Shown here: piece after piece, positions 17,645 to 26,600 of the stretch
Layout of the letters: every line of letters begins with the position of its first letter
How positions within the stretch are numbered: the stretch's first letter is position 1
DNA from: Aulosira sp. FACHB-615
Lineage (GTDB): Bacteria; Cyanobacteriota; Cyanobacteriia; Cyanobacteriales; Nostocaceae
Length of the DNA stretch: 64,000 bases
Reading direction: 5' to 3'
Assembly (NCBI RefSeq): GCF_014698045.1
Contig: NZ_JACJSE010000016.1
Span: 1-64,000, forward strand
The notes under the pieces: generated by a model
What the model was told of the DNA's origin: nothing
The model's input: only the letters and a program-made list of their open reading frames with translations
Databases searched by the model: none
Position numbers and translations under genes: made by a program

Positions 17645-18394
17645 TCATTCCAAAAACCCAAAATGCTGCAATCCTTCCGTAATAGCATTAGCAAACTTTG
17701 CTGTTGCTAAATAACGATTTGGGTTTGGGTTAGCATTGTGCCAATCTAGCAATTCTGGTCTTGCATTACCGACAATGATACCTTTCTCCTCCCTGTGAGC
17801 AAACAAAGCAATATCGTTACCAGAATCTCCACAAGCAACAGTTTTGGTTACATCTATTTCTAAATGTTGCCGTACAAATGTCATTGCCATACCTTTATTT
17901 GCATGACGTGGCAAAATATCTACATCTTGTCCACCGCTATAAATAACTTGAATATCTAATCCCTGTTCTAACAAAGCACGTTCTAACTCTGGTACGACTT
18001 GTCCAGCTATTTTTTCATCTAAGAAATAGCTAACTTTAAAATCTCTTTGTTCACTTTCTGCTTGAGCTTGTAATTCAGTAAAAGTTGCAGATATTGTTTT
18101 TACTAAATTTCTATCCCAAGCTTGAGAAAGTTTGTCAGCCCATGTAGAATCAGGGTCTTGACTACCATTTATATAAATTTCTGTCCCCACAGAACAAACA
18201 AGTATATCTGGCTCTAATAGTTTCTTTTCTGATGCTAGTTCTTGATAAAGAAAAGGTGAGCGACCAGTGGAATAAACAACTTTAGTACCATATTGCTGAC
18301 GATGGAAATCTAGCTGCTGATTTAGTTGTGCCATTGCATCGTCATCGCCTACAAGTGTATAGTCCAGATCCGTGATCAAAAGAAACTGTTTCAC
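17645..18394 (-). CDS. spp: sucrose-phosphate phosphatase
   Basis: The 249-aa HAD-superfamily enzyme releases sucrose from sucrose 6-phosphate, the last step of sucrose synthesis in cyanobacteria. Motif I is TDLDYTLVGDDD with catalytic Asp pair D8/D10, motif II is VYSTGRSP, the motif III Lys is in RHANKGMA, and motif IV is CGDSGNDIALF. The length equals stand-alone bacterial SPP; no phosphate synthase domain is fused and none is nearby. It is convergent with the MFS gene. Confidence 0.92.
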   Translation of the reverse strand: MKQFLLITDLDYTLVGDDDAMAQLNQQLDFHRQQYGTKVVYSTGRSPFLYQELASEKKLLEPDILVCSVGTEIYINGSQDPDSTWADKLSQAWDRNLVKTISATFTELQAQAESEQRDFKVSYFLDEKIAGQVVPELERALLEQGLDIQVIYSGGQDVDILPRHANKGMAMTFVRQHLEIDVTKTVACGDSGNDIALFAHREEKGIIVGNARPELLDWHNANPNPNRYLATAKFANAITEGLQHFGFLE

Positions 18395-18769
18395 ACTATG
18401 CCTCTTAAAATAGTAACTATAATAATTTCAAAAATAGATATATAAATAAATCAAACTACCACGTAATCTAATCTTGACATCTTTGGTTGATATCATTGAT
18501 AGGTTTGGTTAGTAGGATATTGAGTATTCAAAGTATTTTGTTTACCCTGCATAGAGTTTAAGTTTGTTTTGTAATCAAAAAAATTGTAAAATTGGCTAAA
18601 CACGGCAAATCATATCACAACTTTAGATTTATTCACACAATAATTTTTTAAATTGGGCAAGAGTAATTTACATTTAATACACCATTGAAAACATCAATCT
18701 TTAGTATTGATATTATTCCATGATTGTGCGGATACACTATATCTCTCAGATGACAGAGATTATGAATTG
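18395..18769. other. intergenic region upstream of spp
   Basis: This AT-rich stretch has no supportable gene. It should hold the spp promoter near 18400-18450. Nothing else was recognised. Confidence 0.4.
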
Positions 18770-18816
18770 AAAAAGCAAAAGGCAATAGAATATAATCTTT
18801 TTGCCTTTTGCTTTTT
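18770..18816 (-). terminator. terminator of tRNA-Arg
   Basis: Arms 18770-18785 and 18801-18816 form a 16-bp perfect stem (AAAAAGCAAAAGGCAA with its complement). On the minus strand it lies about 20 bp past the tRNA 3' end and is T-rich at its own 3' side, as expected of a Rho-independent terminator. Confidence 0.7.
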
Positions 18817-18834
18817 TACTTTTGCTTTATTTAA

Positions 18835-18908
18835 CGGGCGAGGAGGGATTCGAACCCCCGACACCGTGGTCCGTAGCCACGTGCTCTAGTCCACTGAGCT
18901 ACACGCCC
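18835..18908 (-). tRNA. tRNA-Arg (anticodon ACG)
   Basis: The 74-nt gene folds as a cloverleaf: D-arm with GCTCAGTGGACTAGAGC, anticodon stem CGTGG/CCACG around the loop CTACGGA (anticodon ACG), and T-arm GGGGG-TTCGAAT-CCCTC. The acceptor stem has one T-T mismatch at pair 6. It is very like chloroplast tRNA-Arg(ACG). The anticodon A would be edited to inosine to read CGU, CGC and CGA. The 3' CCA is not encoded. Confidence 0.95.
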
Positions 18909-18945
18909 CTACCAGAAAAATATAGTAGCACCATATTCCCCAACT

Positions 18946-19455
18946 ATGCAAGACAATTCTGAAAAAAATTTTTCTGCCGAGTTAAGTCATCTGGATTCCC
19001 AAGGACAAGCGCAGATGGTAGATGTTTCTGGCAAAGCGTCTACAGTACGCCAGGCTGTTGCTGCTGGGAGGGTGCGGATGCAGACGGAAACGTTCAATGC
19101 TATTCAAGAGGGTAATACGCCTAAAGGTGATGTGTTAGCCACGGCGCGGATAGCTGGGATTATGGCTGCCAAACAAACATCAAATTTAATTCCCTTGTGC
19201 CATCCCCTGCCATTACAGAAGGTGACTGTGGAAATTACCCCCGATTCTCAGTTACCCGGTTATCACATCCAAGCTACGGTTAAAACCAAAGCGGAAACTG
19301 GTGTGGAGATGGAGGCTTTAACGGCTGTGTCTGTTGCGGCGTTGACTTTATACGATATGGCGAAAGCTTTGGAAAAGTCGATTCAAATTGAATCAATTTA
19401 TTTAGTTAGTAAAACGGGTGGGAAATCGGGAGATTATTCTGCATCAGAACTGTAA
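18946..19455 (+). CDS. moaC: cyclic pyranopterin monophosphate synthase
   Basis: MoaC converts the MoaA product into cyclic pyranopterin monophosphate in molybdenum-cofactor synthesis. The 169-aa protein has the conserved LIPLCHPLPL segment, the GVEMEALTAVSVAALTLYDMAKA signature with catalytic Asp and Lys, and the C-terminal KTGGKSGDY. It is on the plus strand just past the tRNA gene, which points the other way. No other cofactor genes are nearby. Confidence 0.97.
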   Translation: MQDNSEKNFSAELSHLDSQGQAQMVDVSGKASTVRQAVAAGRVRMQTETFNAIQEGNTPKGDVLATARIAGIMAAKQTSNLIPLCHPLPLQKVTVEITPDSQLPGYHIQATVKTKAETGVEMEALTAVSVAALTLYDMAKALEKSIQIESIYLVSKTGGKSGDYSASEL

Positions 19456-19498
19456 ATTAGAGAAGTTTTGCGTTGTGGCTGTCATTAGTTATTTATCC

Positions 19499-19621
19499 AG
19501 GACTTACGTAAGTGTCACAATTTGTGGTTGGTGCGTGACGCTATAAATATTATGACTACGTTCAAATCTTCTCGTTGCGTCACACACCCTACAGAAAAAA
19601 TATGCCAGTTGCGTAAGTCCT
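19499..19621. repeat. MITE-like repeat with nested inverted repeats
   Basis: Ends are AGGACTTACGTA and TTGCGTAAGTCCT. Inside, GGTGCGTGACGC pairs with GCGTCACACACC, so the interior differs from the TTACACCC type seen at 113, 11376 and 52209. It shares only the ends with them and may be a second subfamily. It follows moaC by about 45 bp. Confidence 0.75.
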
Positions 19622-19706
19622 ATTATCTTTGGTCATTTGTAATTACAAAAAATAAATCACTAATGACAGCCAAAATAAAATCTCGCACAAATAATTTTAG
19701 ACTAGT

Positions 19707-19904
19707 TTATTCAATCTCACCTATGGCTTTATTGACATCGGTGGGATTTTCAAACTCTTCATTATCTGGCAGTTGCTCTAATAATGATAGAACTTTACGA
19801 TCTGCGCCTTGCTTTTGAGCGTGTTGAACTAATTCTTGCTTACTAGCAGGATAATCTATTCCTTTTAAGTGTTTTTGAATTTCTACTGGGTTTGCTTTAG
19901 CCAT
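19707..19904 (-). CDS. DUF2795 domain protein
   Basis: This small protein of 65 aa has the DUF2795 pattern (IQKHLKGIDYPASKQELVQHAQKQGAD ... LEQLPDNEEFENPTDVNKAIG, quoted in parts). It is predicted to be a helical bundle; the function is unknown. The ATG at 19904 has AGGTGG six bases upstream, a better ribosome site than the GTG at 19913 that would extend it by three residues. Confidence 0.85.
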   Translation of the reverse strand: MAKANPVEIQKHLKGIDYPASKQELVQHAQKQGADRKVLSLLEQLPDNEEFENPTDVNKAIGEIE

Positions 19905-19913
19905 TTTTGCCAC

Positions 19914-20320
19914 CTATCTTTTATGGTTATTACCATATTCACCACTGACGATATTGGCTTCCTCTATCAAATAGGATAATCATTGCTGACACAGATAAAT
20001 TTAGATGTCACTCAAATGGTTGATGTATTGCTGATGGGATTTGATATTGAGAGGATAAGATATTTATCGTATTTGTAATTAACGTTGTAATATGGCAATT
20101 TTGATATAAATTTTATTGGCTACGAAGTTGATTATTTTTGAGAAAAAACCACAATCAGAAAAGCTCAATGATAAATAAAAAATTAAGGTTTTGCGTTACA
20201 TAAGTTTACTTCTATTTTGAGGTTAGCAGGAGAATTTGCGAGTTATCCAAAAAAAGTTGCTATAACAACTTAAGATGAAAGTATCAAGCTGAAATTAATC
20301 AGCTAAGGGATGTTGATTTT
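19914..20320. other. intergenic region upstream of the GAF sensor gene
   Basis: About 400 bp of AT-rich sequence hold the divergent promoters of the DUF2795 gene and the sensor-like gene. No gene, RNA or clear operator was recognised. Confidence 0.4.
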
Positions 20321-21526
20321 ATGTCCCCTTCAGAAGTTGATGTATTAGAAGCTCGACGCTTATACAAATCGACGGGTGCGATTCCGGCTCGGATGTTGCG
20401 CTCGAATATTTATCGTGCTTGGGAGCGATCGCACCTCCAAGGCGCAAACTCTCAGGCTCTCCAAGCTGAAAAACTCTCAATCCTGGATACAGAGCGTTTA
20501 ATAGAACAAAAGCAAACTTTAATTCAAGTTGCTGCACCTTATATTCGGATGCTTTCACAGGCGGCGGGGACTGATCGTCATGCAGTGATGTTAGGCGACA
20601 GTGAAGCGATCGTGTTGGATGTTGTAGGTGATAAACAAACTGTACAAGGGCCAGAACCTTTTCCGGGGCCTGGTTCTTTGCTATCGGAAGCTGTAGCTGG
20701 TGCTAATGGTATTGGTACGCCATTAGCAGAAGCAGATTATATAGAAATTATTAGTGCTGAACATTTTATTGAGGGGTTTCATCCGTTCACTTGTCAGGGA
20801 ATTCCGCTACGGGATGACAAACAAGAAATTATCGGAGTTTTGAGTATCTCTCTCCGGCGTGCAGATGCTAGACAACGCTTAAAAGAAATATTGCTATGTG
20901 CTTCTCATGGTATTGAAGCAGAATTATTAATTGCTCACTTAGAAAAAGATGTGCGGCGAGTTCTAGAGTCTAACCCCAACGAATATCAACCACTCGAAGA
21001 ATTACGTCAAGATATCATCCAAGCACATCAAGCTGCACGCTTAAAAATGGAAGTTATTTCGCGGATGGTAGCAGTTAATCGGTTAGACTACGCGATACAA
21101 TTACTGCGTCAAGCTGAACAATCAATTCAAATATTTCGTCGCCGTGCAGAAATCTGGCGCAATTTAGCATCCTTTGAGATTGGCACATTCCAACCTGTGT
21201 GCTTGACTGCTAATATATCTGATTTAGTGGATCTTCTCTCAACGGAAGCTGTAATTCGTCAGGTGCAAATAATTACTGAATGGTATGAACCAATCACCGT
21301 AGTGGCTGATCCTAGAAGCCTTTTACGCCAATTGCTACGTTATTTTTGGCAAGCTTTTGATTGTGCTGGTAAAGGTGGAATAGTAAAAGTAGTAGTTAAA
21401 GTAATTCCTCACACTGAAATAGCTCAAGTCAGTTTCATTGTTAATTCAGGCTTGAATCTCTCTCCATCAACACCAACCTCCCAGATTTTTTATCTACCAA
21501 TCACAAAAATCAAAGATGAACAGTAA
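20321..21526 (+). CDS. GAF-domain sensor with ATPase-like C-terminus
   Basis: The first ~220 of 401 residues resemble the N-terminal sensor part of AcoR/DhaR-type activators: ARMLRSNIYRAWERS, then a GAF domain with VAGANGIGTPLAE and GFHPFTCQGIPLRD. The AAA+ and DNA-binding domains of such activators are absent. Instead residues ~330-400 look like a degenerate GHKL ATPase (VVADPRSLLRQLLRYFWQAFDCAGKGG), with no clear G-box and no obvious phospho-accepting His-box before it. It overlaps the next gene, a response regulator, by 11 bp, so the two form one signalling unit. Ligand unknown. Confidence 0.7.
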   Translation: MSPSEVDVLEARRLYKSTGAIPARMLRSNIYRAWERSHLQGANSQALQAEKLSILDTERLIEQKQTLIQVAAPYIRMLSQAAGTDRHAVMLGDSEAIVLDVVGDKQTVQGPEPFPGPGSLLSEAVAGANGIGTPLAEADYIEIISAEHFIEGFHPFTCQGIPLRDDKQEIIGVLSISLRRADARQRLKEILLCASHGIEAELLIAHLEKDVRRVLESNPNEYQPLEELRQDIIQAHQAARLKMEVISRMVAVNRLDYAIQLLRQAEQSIQIFRRRAEIWRNLASFEIGTFQPVCLTANISDLVDLLSTEAVIRQVQIITEWYEPITVVADPRSLLRQLLRYFWQAFDCAGKGGIVKVVVKVIPHTEIAQVSFIVNSGLNLSPSTPTSQIFYLPITKIKDEQ

Positions 21527-21899
21527 CAATACAGATAAGCGCAAAATCCTCATTGCCGATGATGATGATGATAGTCGAGCGATGCTGAGTTTTTTGTTAG
21601 AAGAGGAAGGTTGGGAGGTAAAAGAAGCGAGAAATGGTGAAGAAGCCTTAGAAACAGTGATTAAGGAGCAACCAGATTTATTAATTTTAGATAACAGAAT
21701 GCCAAAGCTCTCCGGGATTGAAGTATATCAGCAAATTCAGGCGCAAGGGATAAAAATAGCGGTTGTTTTAGCCACAGCACATGGTTATCTCGACGAATTA
21801 GCCTCTTCTTTGGGAATTGCTCATTTTATTGCTAAACCTTATGACATTCCAGAGTTGTTAAAAACTATAGAGTCTGCTTACACAAGTTCTTTCAGTTAA
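21516..21899 (+). CDS. response regulator, receiver domain only
   Basis: This 127-aa protein is a CheY-like single receiver domain. It has the acidic pocket ADDDDD at 15-19, the phosphorylated Asp D59 (LLILDNRMP), the switch Thr T87 and the conserved K107 (IAKPYD). There is no output domain, so it should act by protein contact. Its start overlaps the sensor-like gene by 11 bp, implying translational coupling and a shared pathway. Confidence 0.93.
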   Translation: MNSNNTDKRKILIADDDDDSRAMLSFLLEEEGWEVKEARNGEEALETVIKEQPDLLILDNRMPKLSGIEVYQQIQAQGIKIAVVLATAHGYLDELASSLGIAHFIAKPYDIPELLKTIESAYTSSFS

Positions 21900-21990
21900 A
21901 GTCGCTGTAGTTGAGGTCACAAAGATTTAACAGCTTTGCATCCTGACACATTAAAATAATCAAGTGTATTCAAAGTTGTAATAAATATTT

Positions 21991-22248
21991 ATGCCTCCTC
22001 GTTGGCCTCGCAAACCCGATCGCAGTGATCCTGAATTTCGTAGAATAGATGACCGGATGAATTTTGCTGTCCATGTTGCTGTAGCTGCGACAATTAATTC
22101 TGGTCTTTGGTTCTTCCATAACCTGAAAGCCGCTAAATGGGAGTGGTTGCCGTTTTTAACCGCAGGTTGGGCAGTAGTGTTGTTGGTACACTTAGTTTAT
22201 ATCGCGGCGATCGCCAACTATTCTTCCACACCGCCTAAATCCACCTGA
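21991..22248 (+). CDS. 2TM-domain membrane protein
   Basis: The 85-aa protein carries two membrane segments (about 25-43 and 53-75) after a charged N-terminus (RWPRKPDRSDPEFRRIDDRMN). This is the layout of the small 2TM domain family, sometimes found fused to histidine kinases. Here it stands alone, 91 bp after the response regulator. Its role is unknown. Confidence 0.75.
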   Translation: MPPRWPRKPDRSDPEFRRIDDRMNFAVHVAVAATINSGLWFFHNLKAAKWEWLPFLTAGWAVVLLVHLVYIAAIANYSSTPPKST

Positions 22249-22368
22249 AGATGTACAGGTAATGTTAGGGTTTATGTAACCTGTGGGGGTAGAGTTAGCT
22301 TGATTAATTGAGCGATAATAATATATAGGTTGAGAGCGTTAGCTCTTTCTTAATATAGGGTGATTTTT

Positions 22369-22677
22369 ATGGCTAAGACTAACACCGCAGAATTACTAGA
22401 AGCCCTAGCATCGGAAATTGGCGAAAATGTCTATATAGATATTGCCAAATGGCATCTTTATTTATCAGATGCCAAACTGCACACCGTTGTCGCTGAACAG
22501 TTATATCCTTTAATCACTTCTAATAATGTCAACGAAGACCGCGTAACTAAAGTATTAGAATCCATATCAGTCAAGATAGGCGGTGGGAGAAGAGAACTAG
22601 CACTAATTGATTTGCTACCCCTGCAATGTCAGGTCAATCTGGTGGATATTTTAGAAAAATATCAACGAGAATTCTAA
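22369..22677 (+). CDS. DUF3181 family protein
   Basis: The 102-aa product matches DUF3181, a small family seen mainly in cyanobacteria (LLEALASEIGENVYIDIAKWHLYLSDAKLH is its hallmark start, shown here in part). The fold and role are unknown; no membrane segment or cysteine cluster is present. The ATG at 22369 is preferred over the GTG at 22360. Confidence 0.85.
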   Translation: MAKTNTAELLEALASEIGENVYIDIAKWHLYLSDAKLHTVVAEQLYPLITSNNVNEDRVTKVLESISVKIGGGRRELALIDLLPLQCQVNLVDILEKYQREF

Positions 22678-22758
22678 TTTTGGGATTTTAATTATTCCAT
22701 AAATTACTCTTTTAACACCCCTATTCTTAGGAGGTGAGAGATATGAATGCCTATAAAT

Positions 22759-22924
22759 CGTGTAGTGAATCTGTCCCGCCTCGGAATAAATTCCGAGTCT
22801 CATAGCGCAAGTCATCTGAAGATGACTCACCTAAAAATATCTTATAGTCCACTTGAGTGGACTTTGGCTATTAGCCTGGAACTTTAGTTCAAGGCGGGAT
22901 GCGTTTCATACTGCCTATTTTCGA
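22759..22924. repeat. structured multi-hairpin repeat, copy 1
   Basis: This unit can fold into an outer stem (CCCGCC 22775-22780 with GGCGGG 22893-22898) enclosing four hairpins: CTCGGAAT/ATTCCGAG, AGTCATCT/AGATGACT, AGTCCACT/AGTGGACT, and CTGGAAC/GTTCAAG. It is flanked by CGTGTAGTGAATCTGT on the left and TTTCATACTGCC on the right. A second copy lies at 23024. It may be a structured RNA, a transposon end, or a mobile non-coding element. Confidence 0.85.
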
Positions 22925-22925
22925 C

Positions 22926-23018
22926 TTGTGTGTACACCGTAGCCTTAAAAGGAGAGGACTTAAACATTGAATGAAACAATGAGTTCTGATTCATAGAAAT
23001 GCTACGGTGTAAACACAA
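22926..23018. repeat. inverted repeat linking the two structured units
   Basis: Arms 22926-22943 and 23001-23018 are 18 bp long with one mismatch (core ACACCGTAGC/GCTACGGTGT). They bracket 57 bp that contain a small CATTG/CAATG hairpin. The inverted repeat fills the space between the two multi-hairpin copies, so all three belong to one composite element. Confidence 0.8.
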
Positions 23019-23023
23019 ATATT

Positions 23024-23191
23024 CGTGTAGTGCATCTGTCCCGCCTTGGAATAAATTCCGAGTCTCAGAGCATCGAGTCATCTTCAGATGACTCAACTAA
23101 AAATAACTTCCAGTCCACACTTTGTGGACTTTAGCTATCAGCCTGGAACTTTAGTTCAAGGCGAGATGTGTTTCATACTGCCTATTTTCGA
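23024..23191. repeat. structured multi-hairpin repeat, copy 2
   Basis: This is a direct copy of 22759-22924 with about 85-90 percent identity by eye. Stem changes keep pairing: AGTCCACT/AGTGGACT in copy 1 is AGTCCACA/TGTGGACT here, and CTCGGAAT becomes CTTGGAAT (G-U pair). The outer stem has one mismatch in this copy. It ends 25 bp before the start of the next gene, so it would lie in that gene's leader if transcribed. Confidence 0.85.
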
Positions 23192-23215
23192 TAAATATTT
23201 TTGGAGATAAATTAT

Positions 23216-23428
23216 ATGTTGCTACAAATCAAAGATACGAGCGATTTAGTCAAAATTACTGATATTCAAGAATTAATCGACCCGAATGTTAATATCGTGC
23301 ATGGAAAAGACCAAGAAGGTCAAGAAGAACAAGATATTGATACTTTTACCAAAGAAAATCTCGTTTTTCCTTCTGGGGAAAGCTTACCTCGCTGTTGGTT
23401 AGATGCTAACTATCGTGCAGCGAAATGA
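23216..23428 (+). CDS. small conserved protein, 70 aa
   Basis: This acidic soluble protein starts LLQIKDTSDLVKITDIQELIDPN and ends LVFPSGESLPRCW.DANYRAAK. The LVFPSGE.LPRCW ending is one I associate with small cyanobacterial hypothetical proteins, but no function is known to me. The ATG at 23216 has GGAG 9 bases upstream; a TTG at 23201 would add five residues. It lies between the structured repeats and the CHAT gene. Confidence 0.65.
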   Translation: MLLQIKDTSDLVKITDIQELIDPNVNIVHGKDQEGQEEQDIDTFTKENLVFPSGESLPRCWLDANYRAAK

Positions 23429-23601
23429 AGTAGCAGGTGATTGAGAGGCGATCGCAGCACAGTATCATAAAGTTCACAAATGCCAAGAAAGCTTGGGAAC
23501 AAACCATCAAAATAGTATCGATTTTACGTAATCAGCCGACCTCTACGTGAATTACTGAGTTAAGTTACCATCAGATTAACTAACCAGTGGTAGAGGTAGT
23601 T

Positions 23602-26600
23602 ATGGCGCAGAATTGGTTGCGGATTACTCATCAAGATGACAAAATCCAACTTTCTTGGCAACGAGAACAATCTGCGCCACGTTCAGCACCTCCAGTCACC
23701 TTTGAGCATCCATTTGATGAACAGACGTTAACCGAATTACGTTGGTATTTAGAAGAGTATTTAGATTTTCCTTACGGTATTTTCCCTGAGCAAGCCCAGA
23801 AAATCGAGCAAAAGTTTCAAGCGTGGGGACAGCAGTTATTTGAGTTAGTGTTTCCCCGCACCACCAAAGCTTGGGATTTTTTTCAAGAAGCTACAAGGGA
23901 AGGACTAGATAAATGCGAAATTAATATTTCTTCTGATAATCCCAAAGTACTAAATTTGCCTTGGGAGTTGCTGTATACCCCTGATTATCAATTTCTGGCA
24001 CCATCTTTAAGGGGAATGTATCGCAGTCTCAACGGTTATGCAGTGCGATACATTCCCCAAGAATTACCCCAAGACAAGTTAAATATTTTACTAGTAGTTT
24101 CCCGTCCTTATGGCGAAAAAGATGTCGCTTTAAAAACTATCGCCCGTCCTCTACTTGAAGCCCTAAAACCAATTCAAAAATATGTCAACCTGAAAGTGCT
24201 GCGTCCACCAAGCTTTGAGGCATTTGAGCAAGAACTAAATGCTCAGAAAGGTTTTTACCATATTGTCCATTTTGATGGACATGGTGACTTTGACGAAAAC
24301 AGCACCGGATTTCAACATTCCTACGGTAGCAAGGGGCAGGGAGTATTGGTATTTGAAAATATCGATGGTTCACCCCAAATTATAACTGCTGCCCAAATTG
24401 CCCAAAGTTTAAATGACTGCCGTGTGCCGATTTTTGTGTTGAATGCTTGTAAATCAGCACAGGAAGGAGATGGTAGTTTTTCTTCTGTGGCGACGCGCTT
24501 GGTATCTTTGGGGACAAAGGGCGTAGTTGCAATGGCTTATAACGTGCAAGCCGAAGCAGCCAAACATTTCATCGGCAGATTTTATCAGCAACTAGTCACG
24601 GGAACCGATGTATCCAATGCTGTAGCAGCAGCACGGCGACAAGTCATAAATCAACGTCTGCGTCCCAGTCCTAAAGGTGATTTACCCTTAGCTGACTGGA
24701 TGGTTCCGGTGTTGTACCAGCAGGAAACTTACACACCGTTTACAAAAGTCAATCATCAAACAGAAGATTTTACTGATATTGATGACTTTTTGGCAGAACC
24801 CATCAGCAATTTATTCGGGTTTCCAGAACAAGGACGCTACGGTTTTATTGGGCGAGACTACGAAATTTTACGGTTAGAGCGAGCATTTCGCCAAAATAAT
24901 ATCGTGCTGTTGCAAGGTATGGGAGGTGTGGGTAAAACTGAACTAACCACAGGGTTTGCCCAATGGTTAGATGAAACTCAAGGACGTATGCAGGTATTTT
25001 TTACCTCCTTCGAGTCTGGCGCGTCACTAATTCGGGTAATAAACGAAGTCGGAAGAGTCGTTTGGGGTGATAAGTTTTCCCAGTATGAGGCAGCGCAACA
25101 ACAACGAGCCGTCTTAAAATATTTGCAATCTCAGCCTTGTTTGTTGATTTGGGATAACTTTGAACCTGTGAATGGTTTTCCAACGGGGAATGAACCTTTA
25201 CTGAGTGCAGAAGAAAGAAACAATCTCAAACAATTTCTCAAAGAATTACAAGGTGGTAAATCTTGGCTATTAATTACCAGTCGCCGCGCAGAACCTTGGC
25301 TTGATTGTGGATATAGTTTAATCAATTTGCAGGGATTATCTCAAGTTGATGCCCAAGAGTTCGCCGCCAAGATTTTGCAAACGGTAGGCGTGGAGAGAAA
25401 GAACCTACCAGCAGAGTATTTAGAGTTATTGAAATTACTGGGTGGACATCCCTTATCTTTGCGGGTGGTGTTACCGCATTTAAAGACGCAGACACCGACT
25501 CAGTTAATTGAAGCGTTGCGGCTGGGGTTAGATACTTTTAAAGGTACTGAGGAGGAAGGTAGGGATAAGTCGTTAATGGTGTCGTTAGATTATTCTTTTG
25601 CCAAGTTGTCAGAGAAGGCGCGGCGACATTTACCGTTTTTGGCGTTGTTTTCAGAACGGGTTTACATTGGTACGCTATCTCATTTTTTCAAAGATTTGGG
25701 ATTGGAGAATTTCCCAAATTTTAGGCAAGCATATAAAAATATATTTGGAGAAATTTTAGAAATAGAAGACTGGCTGACGATTTTAAATGAGACAGCAGAA
25801 GCAGGAATTGTAGAAAATATTGGTGATGGTATTTACGAAATTCATCCCGCTTTACCTTGGTATTTACGCCAGAAAATATCCCAATACAGAAATGTCGAAG
25901 CAGTTTACGAACTTGAGACAAAATTAATGCTCTTTTATGTAATTTTAGCGGCTGCTCATGATATACAAGATAGAGGAAATGCTGATAGAGCAACTACAGT
26001 TATATTATTTGAAGAACCAAACCTACTGCACTATTTAAGTTTTGCACAAACTAAAAAAAATTGGAGTGCAGCAGCTAAAATTTTAAGAGCTTTAGGTCAA
26101 GTTTATGATATTCTTGGTTTGACAGCAGAGTATCGCTACTTCCGACGAAATGCACTTACTCAAATCGGTACAACCTTGCAGCAGATTAAAGCCAATGATA
26201 AAAGTGCTTTTGGATTTTGGACATATTTAAAAAGTGCTGATGCTCTAGAATATCTGCGACAAGGAGAGATAGAGAAGGCTAGAGTTATCCATCAAGAAAT
26301 TTTAGATGGATATACAGCATTAGAAGATTCATCTGTCATTAATGAAATTGCAATTGCTTATGCAAATTTAGGGACTATAGCACGGGAAAGCAATGATTTT
26401 GATGCAGCCTATACCTATTATCAAAATTCGCTAAAAATTTATAAAGATGCAAATGATTCTTATCAAGAAGCAGCGGTTTATTATGAATTAGGAGTAACTG
26501 CAAGACAACAAGGTAATTTTTCTACTGCAACTCATTATTACCAAAAGGCTTTTAAAATTTATGAAGATGCAGGTGATCTACATAGGTTGATAGGTCTCTA

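Noticed and set aside
17532..17714. 60-aa open frame on the plus strand
   Set aside because: It covers a repeat hairpin and the antisense 3' end of spp.
18707..18889. 60-aa open frame on the plus strand
   Set aside because: It overlaps the tRNA-Arg gene and its terminator in antisense.
22884..23096. 70-aa open frame on the minus strand
   Set aside because: It lies entirely within the structured repeat element; the frame follows from the repeats, not from protein selection.
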